Assembly (NCBI GenBank): GCA_905178155.1
Contig: CAJINV010000012.1
Span: 1,050,004 to 1,114,003 of the forward strand
Direction of reading: 5' to 3'
Length of the DNA stretch: 64,000 bases
Source: Amoebophrya sp. A120
Taxonomy: Eukaryota; Sar; Dinophyceae; Syndiniales; Amoebophryaceae
Positions within the stretch are counted from its first letter, which is position 1. The number at the start of each line of letters is the position of its first letter. This document shows, one piece after another, positions 30,817 to 43,067 of this stretch. The notes under the pieces were generated by a model, which was given only the letters and a program-made list of their open reading frames with translations, was not told where the DNA came from and ran no database searches. The position numbers were made by a program, and so were the translations under genes.

Positions 30817-32999
30817 ACTGCCGATTTTCCTCGTCTAACCTGGGAGTAATAGCAACTTCGTCATCACCATCATCATCTAAACTACCCAGGACAGTGTGCA
30901 GCTGGTTAAAAGGGAGGCCTTTTCACGCGGGCGCGTTCAGATTGCGCTCTCAAAGAACTAGCGGCTATTGACAAAACCAACGATCAGCACACCTGGTGTG
31001 ACAGTAACAAAAAAGTGGAAGGGAAAAAAAAAACACAACCACGACCAAAAGTAAAGATGGCCATGACTCGGATCTTCACAACAATGGCGACTACCAGAAC
31101 GGGGCCCTTTGTTTTTGGCATGATCAAGGGGTCGTTTGTTCGTACCAGAATCAAGATCGATGCTGATCAATCGATGGATCGGGTCCTCGATCGGCACAAC
31201 GCCAATCCTCCTCCGACGCGCGGTAGAAACAACTACCATGTGGGCGGACAAAGTATCCAGGAGTAAAACCGGTTGAGGAGCAGTTCCAGCATAATAAATC
31301 ACAATCACTCAAATTTTTACGACGAACAAAACAACAGAAAGGAAAACAGACGCGCGCCCCCGCACGGGGCGGCAGGGTTGATCATCACTCTCCTCTTTTT
31401 AGACATGAAACAAGTTGAGGGCGCAAAACGTGCTGTCATGATCCCAATCGCTTCCGTGCTAGCCACGGATCCGCAGCCAAGGGACTAAATTACATCACTG
31501 TCAGTCGAAAGATGAAACAGATGTGAACAAAGTATCCGAGTACAAAATGGCTGCGGGACGAGACGCGCATGTCTTGGAGTTCGGTCTCTTTGAGATGCAG
31601 CTGGCGTTTTCAGATTATCGGCGCGCTCAGCTTATCATTTTGTGTGCTTCCTGAAAGTGCAAGTGGCAGCGTCGACCCGGCCGCATCTTCGATGGTTTTA
31701 CTTATTTCAGTACCTGTTTGTTCAGTCTGTAGTCCCTGCGGCTTTTACCTGTATCGTGCATTTTGCACCTGCAAGCTAGCGGATGCTGCTGCAGGAGCAA
31801 CGCAGATTTGCACCTGCAATCTAATGCTCATCTCAGGAGCAGGAGCAACGCATACATACAAAATTGCAAACCGGCATGGCCCCTCCATTAACACAAGGGC
31901 GCGTCATACCGGTCTTTATTCGTGCCTACATGTACGCAAAGCGGCCTTGCTCATAGATCAAATACAACAAGAAAACGAATAAAATTCACAACACGACTGG
32001 CAAATACATTCTTGTCATTGAAATAAAAAAAAACTCCTCCACACTTACGAAGATATGAGTTGACGGAAATGGCCTGGAAAAACCCGGCCAAGAAAGGCGG
32101 TTCCATTTTTGAGTATATACTGCTGTAAGTACAAGTCAGTAGTAGTAGTACGAGAACGAGTACCACAACTGCGCGGAAAAAATAAAAAGTGTGACGCTCG
32201 TGTCGCAGGAGCAAACTTGCTACGTTAGTGTGCAGAGTCGTACCCGTAATCCTCCGGGGAGAGAAGATAGCTGAAGGCGCGTCAGGTAGGAGCTGGAGGT
32301 GGAGCAGTCTTCAGCGCGTTAGCTTGTACGCCGCGCCGGCCAAAGGCTTACCGTGTAACGCGACCCGAGACTTACACAAGAACGGAGGGCGGCCCCTCCC
32401 TGTTTTGTAGCTCGGCTCCCACAGCATAGATGAAGAAAAGTTTAATGTGCGTGACCCGCTGCCGGTCCGACAAATTGTTCGTGCCTTTTAAAAATTTCAG
32501 CCACGCGCGCTTTTTTTTTGAATTTAAACGGCGTTCGCTTCGGCGGAGTCGGTGTCACCACCCAACACTCACACGAAACCGCGGCCCGCTCTTTCTGAAT
32601 GCTAGTGCCTAAGCAGCCAAGAGCTTGACCTTGACGCGATCGCGAAGAGGTCAAGACAAAGGTAAATTTTATTTCGCTCTGTAAGTAGACTGAATCGCTC
32701 GACTTCTTCGACGGTGCGTTGCGTCTGAGTCCGCGAAGCTGCAACCCAGAAAAAATAAAATACTGAATCGGTAAAAGATAAAGAGGTCAACGCAATGTTG
32801 TTCATCTTCATTCTTGAACAAATACAAATCACAAAGGAGCGAATAAATAAATCAATAATCCCATCGGAATGTGTCTACTTCAAGTTCACATTTTAATTTT
32901 CCAGTCCTCAAGTTTACATAATTCGGCGGCGCCGATCGGCGTCGACATTCTACTTCCCGGTCGCCTAAGGATTCCGCCCAAACAGGTCGAGCGAAAAAA

Positions 33000-34580
33000 T
33001 GTCACAGGCTCAGGCCAAAAGGTAGATAGAAGGCCGGTGCCTTGCTCTCCTTCAAACTTATCCTTTTCGTTTTCACTGCAAAGGCACAGGCAAACATTGT
33101 CTTTCACAAATACAAAACAAGGGAGAGAACGCAGAAGGAGTGGCAGAGTGCATTTGTGATTGGGCATCCTTCGGAGCGCATCTGTGTAGCCCTGCCTCGG
33201 TTTGGCAGCCACCACACACGGTCAGTGCCGGAGCTCTCAATATCGTCAGACGAAAGCGACGGGTTTGCCCTCAACCATGTGTCTGCATCTTAACAAACTG
33301 TCACGAATCTCAAGCATTTCTTCTGTCGCGGCTAACCCTTCACCATGAGAACTGTGACATAATTATTTGCATCCGATAAGTGCCAGCCCTAGCCATGTTC
33401 AGCCTCATACCCTCCCGCGCTAGATTCAATCGAGGCTGCACAGAGTCGACGGGTTTTGTGTCACATGCAAATATGAGTGTCTTGGTCTGGAAAGGTGCAA
33501 GTTTGTCAACATGCTCGACCAGCATGAGTCTCAAATCTGTCACGCACGTCATCCACAAGGCCCAACGTCTGTCTATCGGGGGTTGGAGTAAGAGGCAACG
33601 CCAATCACCACTATAATCCCGCCCCGTCCCCCAACAACTTTCTGTCATGCCAAAACGCGCTTTGTCGTGCTGGATAGTAGCCAACACCTTGCAACTCAGA
33701 AACTTGTCATTTTAAACCATCGCTTCGTGTGGCATCGATCATCGTGAACACGACCTCCCACTCTTGGAATCACAAGTAAAGTTCTTCCAGACCCAGACAT
33801 ATTTGCATCCGATACGGGGGCGAGGGAGGAGGCTGAACGGTCGGCGGGATGGGGATGGGGCGGTCCAGTAGAAAAGTGTCACAGTCTCAGACCAGGAGGT
33901 AGAAACAAGGCAGGCGCTTTCATCTTCATCCTGCTCGCTCGCGTTTTCAACAATGCAGCCCACGCACTTCATACATAAAATATGAGCAGAGAACGCAGAA
34001 GGGGTGGCTCAGTGCGTTTCTGCTGAGGCACACTCAGGAGCGCATCTGTGGAGCCCTGCCCCGGTTTGGCAGCCGCTACGTACGGCGAGTGCCAGGACTC
34101 TCAATATTGTCACGCGCCAAGCGAATAATTTGTCCTCAGTCATGTCGTGCATCTGAACAGCAACACACGAGGACACCAAACTCAAGTATTCGTTGCCCTG
34201 GCGCGGCAAGGAAAAATAGCACAGGCCCGGGCCAAGAGGTAGAGGATACGTAGCCGCAGCTCTATTTTCAAAGGGCTGCGAGGTGAACAAAAGTTTCGCT
34301 CACCTCAAACTCCTCCTTTGCGCTTAAAAAAAAAGAAGAGGCGCACAAAGTCAAGAAATAAGACTGAGAAAGTGCATCGCTTCTTGTGGTCGCGCCTCCT
34401 CAAAACAGCACGAGCTACACAGCTCCTCCAGGGTTCTATAGCCTCTAGTGAGGCCACCCGTAATGGCCTTGAATATTGTCACAGAAGATGCGATTTGTTC
34501 TCAGCAACTTTTCTGTTGCGTATTAGTTTTTCCTGGCACTACCTCTTCCCTGTGAGAGTTGTGACACATTCACTTGCGCC
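33000..34580. repeat. Three diverged copies of a ~350-bp segment
   Basis: Shared words in order: GTCACAG(G/T)CTCAG(G/A)CC, GAGAACGCAGAAGG, GGAGCGCATCTGTG, CCTCGGTTTGGCAGCC/CCCCGGTTTGGCAGCC, CTCTCAATAT(C/T)GTCA, and CCGATAAG at the ends of the first and third copies. Confidence 0.75.
33459..33814. mobile_element. Orphan family C introner outside any recognised gene
   Basis: 356 bp. TGTCACATGCAAATATGAG (mutated TATC) at the left; CCAGACCCAGACATATTTGC then ATCCGATA at the right. No clear duplication. Longer and more degraded than intragenic copies, and not flanked by a readable exon. Confidence 0.75.
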
Positions 34581-34949
34581 CGATAAGCAACACGACCACG
34601 ATGAGCAGCTTCCGCTTTCCGTGGATAAAAATGCTTCTTTCCACCTACTGGCGCTTCATGCCAGATGCCGGCTGGAGGTTGCTGGCCATGAGCAGGCCGA
34701 CTGCATCATTCTGAAAATGGTACCCGCCACAGGTTCAAGCGGTGGGGAACCCTCTGCCTGGTGGAGCCGAAAGCCCGCGGCTTCTCATTCAAGTGCGCAA
34801 ACGCAACATTCTGTGTACTCCTTATTACGACACCGAGCATGAGTTGCGCTTCACATTGGCCCGATACTTAAACTTTTTATTTTTGCGTGCGCATAGATAA
34901 CTGTTACCTGACTGCAAAATGTGCTCCTCCCGCATTGGATGCGGACACT

Positions 34950-36665
34950 CTACCACTTCGCGAGATCATTATACAACCAGGACATGGGACCAGTTGAACC
35001 TTGGGAAAGAAAAATAACTAGTGCTGCAAAGGATATTAAGGGCGCCCGCTGCTGGAGAATAGGTTGTACTGGTCGGGCAGGAGCAGCTGCTGGTGCAATC
35101 ACTTGTTTGACAACCGGTTGCGAATTCGAATAAAGATATCCAACAAGGTGAAGGTTGGGCTGTGTGCATCATCAGAAAACTATCTTCACCGGATCGCCAG
35201 ACGGCAATGCAGCTGGTACTAGTGGCGGCACCAGACCCAGAGCCAGACATAATGATAATCTACATCATATAATAACAAGGCGCCTTGCTTCATTACTTTC
35301 AGCTTTTTGCAATATTAGCACGTCCAAAATTTCTTTTTTCATGAAAACCAGTGCTGGGCCTTGACTAGCACAAGTGGGTAACGCGCCTGCAACAGGCCCG
35401 GCAGTGGCAACAGAACTACTAAGTACAGAAAGAATCTACTACATTAGAGTGTGCTTCGTACCATGCTAAGACTGAACAGGTGGATATGCTTATACTTGTA
35501 AGAGACGGCGGCCTGAGAAAAAAAAGCCGCTTTGGTGGTGTTCACTAGTGCGTCGATCCGTGGTACCCGGAGGGAGGGGAGGCGAAGAAAGTTTTCAAAA
35601 GGATATCCAATGTTTAGAGAATATGTATTTCGTTCTTTTCCGGTGCAAGTCTGGTTCCGGAACATTGCCGGTCCGATACCCAAACATCTCAATTGTTTTG
35701 TCGGGTTCCGTGCATCATCAGAAAAATACCCCTCACCGGATGGCCAAATGGCAACCCAGCTGGTCGCGATAGCATCAGAAGCAGCTAACTACAGAAAATC
35801 ATATACAGGCGCGCTTTGCCTTAGCTTTTGGCTTTACCATGTGGAAAAAATACGTTTTCGGAAAATCCAGCGCTGTGACATGAAACGACGGGGGTCGGGT
35901 AACTGCTTTGATTTTTCTCGACTGCAGCAGGCGCTCCGTGAGCTTGAATTGTAGGGCGACACAGCTGGACATGCTCCTTTCCTTCTAGTTGCATTTGTAC
36001 GAGAGGGCGGCCTACAAAAAAGTTAAAAACCGTTTTTTTGATCTTCAATCCCACCCGTAGCACCGGGAGAGGGGGCCAAGAAAGTTTTCAACAGGATACC
36101 GGGTCATTTTTGAAATAATATTCCCCTGTGTCCTTCGCAGCCTGAAAAGTCGCATCGGCTGTGCCGCCCCCCCACTGGGCGGGGGACGCCCTCCCACTTG
36201 CTTCCAGAAAAGCACCAGCCGATTCCTCGTCCTTCGCTCCCGCAGCCAAGGCCGCCGCATTTTCCAACTGTTCCAGAACGACCGGCTCGGTCTTCCCCGA
36301 AAAATCCGCCGTAGCGCCGGCAACGGCAACCAGGAAAAACTTCACCGAGCGCATTACAATGAAAAATGCCCCCACCCCCAAAGTTGCAATAATTTGTGAT
36401 GCAAAGTTTCCAAATGAAAAATTTTTGTCATGCATGAAAGGACTATGAATCTTTCTGATGCAGAGTCTAGGCGTATATGTATATCGCATTGCTTGCATGA
36501 CGAGCGCCGCTTTTGCTGGGATCTTGCGCAATACAAATTTTTCCTATTCACGACCGGAAATCTGTGATGCTGATAGATGCAAGAGGGCGAATTTTTCATT
36601 TGCAAAGGTTTGCATTCGGGGGTGGCGGTGGGGGCATTTTTCATTGTAATAGAGCGGTAGAGCAT
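34950..36665 (-). CDS. Small secreted or membrane protein, unknown family
   Basis: About 180 residues from four exons: 36652-36665, 36100-36351, 35607-35706, 34950-35139. The joined start MLYRSVKFFLVAVAGATADF is a clear signal peptide. Then come an acidic Ala-rich region (VVLEQLENAAALAAGAKDEE), GGGTADATFQAAKDTGEYYF, a two-Cys segment (RCLGIGP..NQTCTGKE), and a tail with LISFAALVIFL, which could be a membrane segment, ending LYNDLAKW at a TAG (34950-34952). All three introns are introners (E, I, I); the first interrupts the signal peptide at codons 5-6. No family recognised. The exon between the two I elements is about 100 bp. Confidence 0.6.
35140..35606. mobile_element. Introner-like element, family I, in secreted-protein gene
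   Basis: About 467 bp. Flanked by GATATCCAA on both sides (35135 and 35602). It shares GCATCATCAGAAAA and GAAAGTTTTCAA with the next element. Boundaries approximate. Confidence 0.65.
35707..36099. mobile_element. Introner-like element, family I, in secreted-protein gene
   Basis: 393 bp. GCATCATCAGAAAAATACCC at the left, GAAAGTTTTCAACAGGATAC at the right. Exact duplication CGGGT; joins YYFKNDP to TKQLRCLG. Confidence 0.75.
36352..36651. mobile_element. Introner, family E, inside a signal-peptide coding segment
   Basis: 300 bp. CATTACAATGAAAAATGCCC / GGGCATTTTTCATTGTAATA. Exact duplication GAGCG. Homologous to the element at 7285-7599. Confidence 0.92.
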
Positions 36666-38914
36666 CTTGCCCGTTGCCGTCCTCGTCGACGTGGTGGCGC
36701 AACACTCCGTTCTTTGGTACAACAAGGTGTTGTAGTGGTTGTAGTTCCTCCTGTTGTAGAGATTGACATTGATAGTAGCATCTTCTTCTTCACAACAAGA
36801 AATAATAAAAAACGCAGGCAGACGCAGAACTTCAAGGCCTTGCAAAAATCGGGATCCCGAACCTGGCTGAGCAGGAAGCGCAAGGGGAAATAAAAGAAAA
36901 AAGAGAATAGTCAAGTACTAGGCATTCGCATTTTTTCCTGTTGTAGTTCTAGCTGCATCAACCAAGAAGAGTTCAGTTGTTAAGTACCAGCGCCAGGAGG
37001 CGATCAAATTTCGCCGGAAAGGTAGTCACGCCGTCTGGCACAAGGTGTAGTAGACGTGATTCCTGTTGTAGAGATAGCATGAGCATCACGAACAGTAAGA
37101 AATATTAACGCAGCCAGAACTTAGAGGTCTCGCGAGAAACCGGCGAGACCAACCCGCAGCGAGCAAGGAAGCGGAAAATGAAATGCAAAAGGAAAAGAAA
37201 AATCAGGATAGGTATTATCAAGTAGGCACTTCCTGTTGTAGCTTCATCAACTAAGAGTGCTTACTTCCGTACCAGTGCCAAGAGGCAGTGAAATATGCCC
37301 GTAAAATAGTAATACTTAGTTACCGAGCGATTTATTTTTTGCAGCGCCGCGTGCGCGTGCCTTGCTTTCCCACCTTCTTCTTGCACAGGAAATAGAACCA
37401 CGTGTGGTGCGCTGTTTGGTTGTTTCGTGAGCTCTGCTTTCGTGATTTTTTTTCCGATGATGTTCTTGTTGTTCCTTTCTTCACGACGTCTTTGCGTGGT
37501 GGTGTCGTGATACTGGTGGAAGTGAAGGCTCAACCAGTAGTACGCAGCGTCGTTGCGAAAAGCGGATTTTTTTTGTAGACGTAGAATGCAAGTTTCATTT
37601 ATCAGTGTGTTACTTATATAAAGAAATAAAGCGCTCCTCCTAGGCGTTGAATGACAATTGGTAGAAAGTAGCTGTCGCGGTGTCTTAGCTGTTGTGTCTT
37701 GTGCGTGTTTATTGCACTGGGCACTGTTAAGACTGCACAGGGAGAAACGGAAAGATGGCTACTGTTATTGAGACTGACCTTCAGATGGCAGCTCCAGCGA
37801 TGTGTAAAATTCAAATTTATCCCGATTTCGTTCTCCAAGACGAGCTGCACCGAGACATCATTCGGTGCTCGATATCGATTGAATTTGAAAGAGTACAAAA
37901 TACAGGAGAGCACGGACACTGGAGATTACGGACACGGGAGTAATAGAACCTCCAGAACCAGGGATCCTGGTGGTCACCGAACCACCAGTACAAGAGCATC
38001 CGATAATACAAGCAGGCACGACCGAGGAAGGCGCATACGCAACCACGTCTTCAAAAGACAATTCAACCGAGACAAAAGCTAGTCACGGCGCGCGAAACCG
38101 ATAATAGAATGTGTTCTTGTTGTAAGTCAGCCGATTCTGCATTCAAGCTTTGTTTGCGAGGTCAAACCAGTAGAGAAGACCGAGTGATCTTTTCTCCACC
38201 TATACGGCAAGTGCATCATTGAGTTCGCGTTATTTTTTGGTTCGTTTATTCTTGAAGCAAAATTATATCATGTTGAGTGTTTCTCTTTTTCTTTGCATTG
38301 TACGCACCTCAAAGAGCCGCACTTTTACTTTACTTATACTTGTTGGTGCGCAATTCAAGTAGAGAGTTCTTTTCGGCCAGATAGAAAAAACGAGTTGCGA
38401 GATTGCGTAAGTGATATACTGAACGGCATAATTCCTTACGTACTGATAGATAAGGTCGAACAAGATAAAAGACTTTGGCTTCAACTTCTACAAAGTCGAC
38501 TTCATCAATCGTGGGGAAAAAATGAACAGAATTGTAGTACTACAAACATTTATCTTTTGTAAGAGAGTGAAAAAGTGAATCAAAATCAATCGGGTGCTCG
38601 CTTCTTTTAGGCGGGCGAGTAGCTGTTTAAACGTACTACTACTTGAATCAAAATCAATAATGTGGTGAAATGCATGTAAACTGGGATAAAACTCTTTTGC
38701 AGAACTCCTCTGTTTCTCTGTACTGGAAAAACATCGGCAAAAAACAAAATTTTTCACAACCTACACGTTGAGACGACACTTCGCTTCACGTGTAAGAACA
38801 ACAACAAGCAGCGGAGACAGAAAGACACAAACCACTACCACCCGCAGCGAAACAGTATCAAAAAGAACCAGTTCGTTTTGTCCTGCTGTTCTTCCCGCCG
38901 TCACTGCATGTACC
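36666..38914. other. Spacer with a tandem duplication upstream of the secreted-protein gene
   Basis: Two diverged units of about 300 bp (roughly 36700-36995 and 37025-37290) share CTCCTGTTGTAGAGATTG/TTCCTGTTGTAGAGATAG, ACGCAG.CAGAACTT, GCGCAAGGGGAAAT-like text and TTCCTGTTGTAG..CATCAAC. No gene supported. A plus-strand ORF at 37699-38082 is unsupported. Confidence 0.55.
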
Positions 38915-41030
38915 TCAGGCCATCATCACCGCGTCGGCTGGCGTTGGTCCCCTGGCAAGGGAGCCAAAACGAGTCCGTGCAGAAGGTTCTTCTTCAGGTC
39001 CGGTGTTCATCTTCACGCGGCGATCATCATGGCCAAGTCCCAGGTTCGTCGGCGCGTGGTCGTCAGGGTCAGCATCAGGTCCGGGTCCATTGTTCGTCGT
39101 CGCGTCATCACCACGACCAGATCCGCTTCCGTCGGGACGAAGAGGCTCATCTGGTTGACCAAAAGGTGTCCCGTCCGTTTGGAGGAAAGCGGAGGAAGTC
39201 GGAGGATCGAGGATTTTTTCATCCTCGTCCCGTAGTTCTTCTTCCTGTTCGGCGGGCACCACGCCTGGGTAATCTTCATCAAGGAACTTCGCAGGTTCGA
39301 CCGGAAGGAAGCCTTCTTGTTCGGCCAGTTCGGTGTTCATCGCCCGGTCTTGTTCATCCTCCGGACGAGCAGCTGCGGGCAGGGAGGAAGATGGACCACC
39401 GGCAAGAGTGTCCGCGGCAGGGGCGAAAGCGTCTTGGAGGAAGGAGTTGGCCAAGTCTGGACGACGGAGTTCTTGTCGCGAAGGAACTTGAAGACGTTTC
39501 GGATTGGGTAACTGCGCCGCCGGGGGCTGCCTTTTAGGTGGAAGTGCAGGTGCATGAGAATTCGGAGGCGTTACTGTCACGGTGCTGCATCCTCAGAAAA
39601 AGACCCTTGCCACAAGGCCAAACAGTAACAAACGAAGCTAGCCCGGGTACCTAGCTTTGATTACCAGATCATTTTCAGTGCATTGGTGATTCGCACAGGT
39701 CTTTGGAGGTCAAGGGCTGCAAAAAAGCTACTTGCTCGAAAACGCTAAAAACGCGAAAAAATGGGTCACTGTGTCGACATGACCACCTGAATACGAAGAC
39801 CATGCTATGTGCATGTGATACTGGAGTTTTTCTTTTTCTTTTTTAAAAGCATAATACTATGAATCATGCTGCACACCCAACATACTATTTGCTCGAGGAG
39901 CTTCGCTCTTTGACCCAGGGTCAGAGTCGACGGAAGTTTTCCTCACGATACAGGTGGCGGCTCCGTGTCCCACAAGAGATGGAAAGAAATCTGGCGCTTT
40001 CGCTTGCGACCGTTGTGGTGTCCGCCAAACCTTTCGGCGCCAGGCCCCTCAGGGATCTGACTGTCGATGGCAGCGATGTACCCGGTGCCCACAACTACAG
40101 TCGCGCCCCCGCGACCTCCTTGAGGGCCAGTGGTAGCAGCAGGACGCGAAAGCCATGGCTTCGCCACGGCTTTGATCCTGAACATCGGAATGTCCTTTCG
40201 TCGCCGACAATGGGACACCGCCACGCGACACGCAACCCCAGACTTCATGAGGTCCATGACGATGCTGTGGTCCACATATGACCTGCAAAAATGTCGCACT
40301 CATGAACATTTCAGCAGCATTGAGTACGCGTTGGAGGGAAGAATGAGTCTCATGCTTTTAGTACAAACCTTCACGACTCTACGAGCGACACAACAGATTC
40401 ATTTTCCTGCACACACAAAGTGCCACGGATCTGAAAAATTTCGTTCCTGTATCTTCGACACATTGGTGCATAGTCCACTCAAACAAAAAAAAAGTTGGAT
40501 GGGTCTGATTCGGCCACTACATCACAGACATCAATCATCATGCAACTGCAACACATTTGCGCTTGATATGATTTCAGCAACTGCCATGCCGGTAGGACGA
40601 TCAGCTCTTGTGGTGCCGGCGTGAGACGTAGTGAAGTCTCGAATTTGTAGCGTCTTCTTGTCCTCTTCTTCCTGCGGTTCGTCGTCGCCAAGAATGCTTC
40701 TGCTCTCGTAAAAATACAAGAAATTGCCACCGAGCCAGTCTGGATGCGGGGCCTCGCCCGTGAGCAGTGACGGTGTGTCTGACGATCCGTCCATCTTGGC
40801 AGTCACTGTCAGAGCGCCATTCGTAAAGATTCGATTTGAGACCATCTGCTTCTTCTCGTTTGGTGATAGTGGGCGCAAAAAGTTTCCGCCGTCCCCATTG
40901 TCGTTCCGCCAATGGTTCTGCACGTGGTTAGAAGTGTATGCGCCTTTCTTTCCGTCAAGGGTTTCCACGTCCGGCAGATGTACCAGAATTGGGTCCTGTC
41001 CTTCTTCAAGAACCTGTGGTGCAAGTTGGC
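38915..41030 (-). CDS. Hypothetical protein, exon structure incomplete
   Basis: Not recognised. The best block is about 40569-41005 after an acceptor ACCACAG: VLEEGQDPILVHLPDVETLD, NHWRNDNGDGGNFLRPLSPN, VSNRIFTNGALTVTAKMDGS and APHPDWLGGNFLYFYESRS. A C-type introner (40277-40568) joins AVAEI to VDHSIVMDLMKSGVACRVAV at about 39952-40276. Downstream, past a family I element (39585-39951), an open frame continues to a TGA at 38915 with Pro/Asp/Glu-rich sequence (TVTPPNSHAPALPPKRQPPA), but the phase across that element does not join cleanly. The last block may therefore be a separate or non-coding stretch. The start exon upstream of 41030 was not found. Confidence 0.4.
39585..39951. mobile_element. 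Introner-like element, family I
   Basis: 367 bp. CTGCATCCTCAGAAAAAGAC at the left, GGAAGTTTTCCTCACGATAC at the right. Flanks CGGTG/AGGTG. Same family as the elements at 35140 and 35707. Confidence 0.65.
40277..40568. mobile_element. Introner, family C, diverged
   Basis: 292 bp. TATGACCTGCAAAAATGTCG / CATTTGCGCTTGATA. Inner inverted repeat mostly lost (GGGTCTGATTC remains). Flanks CCACA/TGATT, no duplication left. Confidence 0.7.
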
Positions 41031-42022
41031 ATTGCGTTGTAAGTCTTTCTCAAGCTACTTTCCTATTCAAACCTCATGGATGAACTGTTTTTTTTTTGAC
41101 TTTGAGGTGTTACCAGGAAGGACAGGAATTAGGTGGTGATTGGCGGAGCCTCTTACCTCAACCCTCGATAGACAGGCGTGGGTTTACATCTTTTCACGAC
41201 CTGGCACACGACTAGGAGGAGGCAGTGTGGACGCCTATCTGCCCAGAAAGGTAGACTCGAAACTGAAGCCACGCACTCGCAACTCCAACCTCGGTCGTAA
41301 AATAGTGTGTTTGCGTTTCGCGTCGGATAGAACCATTTTTCAGCAGACAACAGAACTGAGAGACTTGGGGACCCTTGGTAAAACTAAAAGAGGTTGGAGA
41401 TCGTTGTGTATTTCGAAAAAACTAGAAAACTTTTTTTACTATAAAACTTGGGAATCGCTGTACTGGATTAAAACTTGGAGCTTAGTTTAGTAGTAAAGTT
41501 CCAGACTTTTGCAGATATTTTCCTTAAAATCTTAACCATCATTCGCACGGAATGTCCGCCATAGCATGGGGACAAGGCGCGCTGTTTGGACTAACAAAGA
41601 TACAGAAAAACGAAGCACAGCATCGGCGTTTGGTGTGCTGTTTTTGAGTAAAAGTTCTGTCGTCGAAAAATAGAGTCGCAAACCCGCCGACCTGAGTACG
41701 CGTCTTTTACATCGCCGCCCATACAAAAACGTCGGAACTTCCGATTTAGCTCGGCGGAACTAGGACAGCAAATAGAACTCTCTCAAAAGCTTGAAGCACG
41801 TAAATACTGCAAAGAGAGCACGGTCGGTCGCTCGGACTGGCTCACTGCACAGTGCCGTCCTTCGAGACCGACGTTATAACGTGTCGGTCGAGATGGAAAC
41901 GGAAAAAGTAAAAAAAAGAAAGACAAGCTGGAACGCGCTTGGCTTTTATATAGAAGAGAGTTTTTTTTTTTTTGTGTTTTTTGTATACAGTACGACCGGA
42001 GCTAATCTAGACTACATCGCTT
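41031..42022. other. Intergenic spacer
   Basis: No convincing gene. A possible donor AGGTAAGAGG (minus strand, near 41155) suggests that 41160-41340 could be a 5' exon of the gene to its left, but its frame is not convincing. Confidence 0.45.
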
Positions 42023-42942
42023 TCAGACCACATTCACTACGCCTTCTTTCTTCTTTCTCGGTTTCCGTCGTGATTTCGTAGCTGCGATAAACGGGGCCGG
42101 GTCAACTAGGATCTGCGTCTTGAGGGCTATCGCTGCTTCGAGGGCCAGCGTAGCACTATCGCCATAGGCGGCAGGGTCGATGGTGCGCGACACGGTGTGC
42201 TTCGAGCCGTCTGGCAATCTCGCATTCGTAACCTTGACTTGTAGCACTCCACCCCATCGTCGATCTGCGGCTCCAGGTATCTTCGTGTTCCACGTTATGC
42301 CGGTCGGCGGGCGGAGAAACGCGTCGCCATCTGGCTCTAAGAACTGTTTCTGTAACAACTCACCGACGTCAAGCACCCGATCGCTGTCGTTGTCAGTAGC
42401 AGGGGCCTGCGACGGGATGAGCTTCTTCGACCTCTCTGGTGCGGCGTCGGGGTCGAGGCGGTGCACGGGCTTAGTGCTCGACGTCTTCTCCTTGGTCTTG
42501 ACGGGCGGTGGGGGAATGAGGGCTGCAAACTCAGCTTCTGCGCTCTTCTGGACCCGATAACGCAAATGACGGAAGGCGGTCTGGAGGGAAGCAAACGATC
42601 TCTGTGCAGCAGGAGGAGTAGTAATCTTAAGCGTGGCCGGGTCGTCGCACTCACTAGCTTCATCCTCGTTGGTGCTAGAGTTCTCGAGCAACTGTTTCGT
42701 ATTCCTTACACTGAACTTATACCTGATGCTCTCAAACCACCGAGCGTCCTGCTGGGCAGGTCCAAGTTCCTGAAAATAAAGCCTTGTGCTGCATCTGCAT
42801 GTAAAGAAGAGAGCTGAGCAAGACTATATACAAATACCGTCCAAAAGTCGATTCCGGCACTGACACCTTGCCAACAGCCATGCAGTGACCACAGCGGTTT
42901 GCTCATAATTCTACAACACGTTGCTGGTTCATTCTGTGCCAT
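42023..42942 (-). CDS. AP2-like domain protein (putative DNA-binding)
   Basis: About 285 residues from two exons (42832-42942 and 42023-42769) around a short GT-AG intron (42770-42831) that joins DFWTVF to ELGPAQQDARWF in frame. Start ATG at 42942 (MAQNEPATCC). The C-terminal region GITWNTKIPGAADRRWGGVL, then QVKV...SRTIDPAAYGDSATLALEAA, resembles an AP2 domain: G-x-W, three short strands, then an Ala-rich helix. AP2-type factors are common in alveolates. It ends in a basic tail (ATKSRRKPRKKK). The middle is Ser/Pro/Lys-rich. The AP2 reading is by eye only; it could be an unrelated beta-beta-beta-alpha fold. No introner interrupts it. Confidence 0.55.
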
Positions 42943-43067
42943 GATGTAAGTATGAATCTTTGAAAATTATGAAACAGTGGTCGTGCTTTGCTGTAACCCT
43001 AACTTAGTCGTATGCCGCTGGAAAATAACTCAAATATATATAAATATTTTATAGGATTGAGTAGAAC

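Larger units (their letters stand above)
30817..34949. other. Gene-poor spacer with diverged repeats
   Basis: No supportable gene. It contains three diverged copies of a segment of about 350 bp (roughly 33000-33390, 33865-34200 and 34210-34580) and an orphan introner between the first two. The short ORFs on either strand show no domain or consistent coding signal. Confidence 0.6.

Noticed and set aside
37699-38082. Plus-strand ORF of 127 codons
   Set aside because: On the opposite strand to all supported genes, with no domain. A stretch near its start (CTGGGCACTGTTA) is shared with 45000-45050, suggesting a repeat rather than a gene.
38878-39537. Plus-strand ORF of 219 codons
   Set aside because: It is the shadow of a Pro/Asp/Glu-rich minus-strand frame, and its Arg/Ser/His-rich composition looks like antisense translation.
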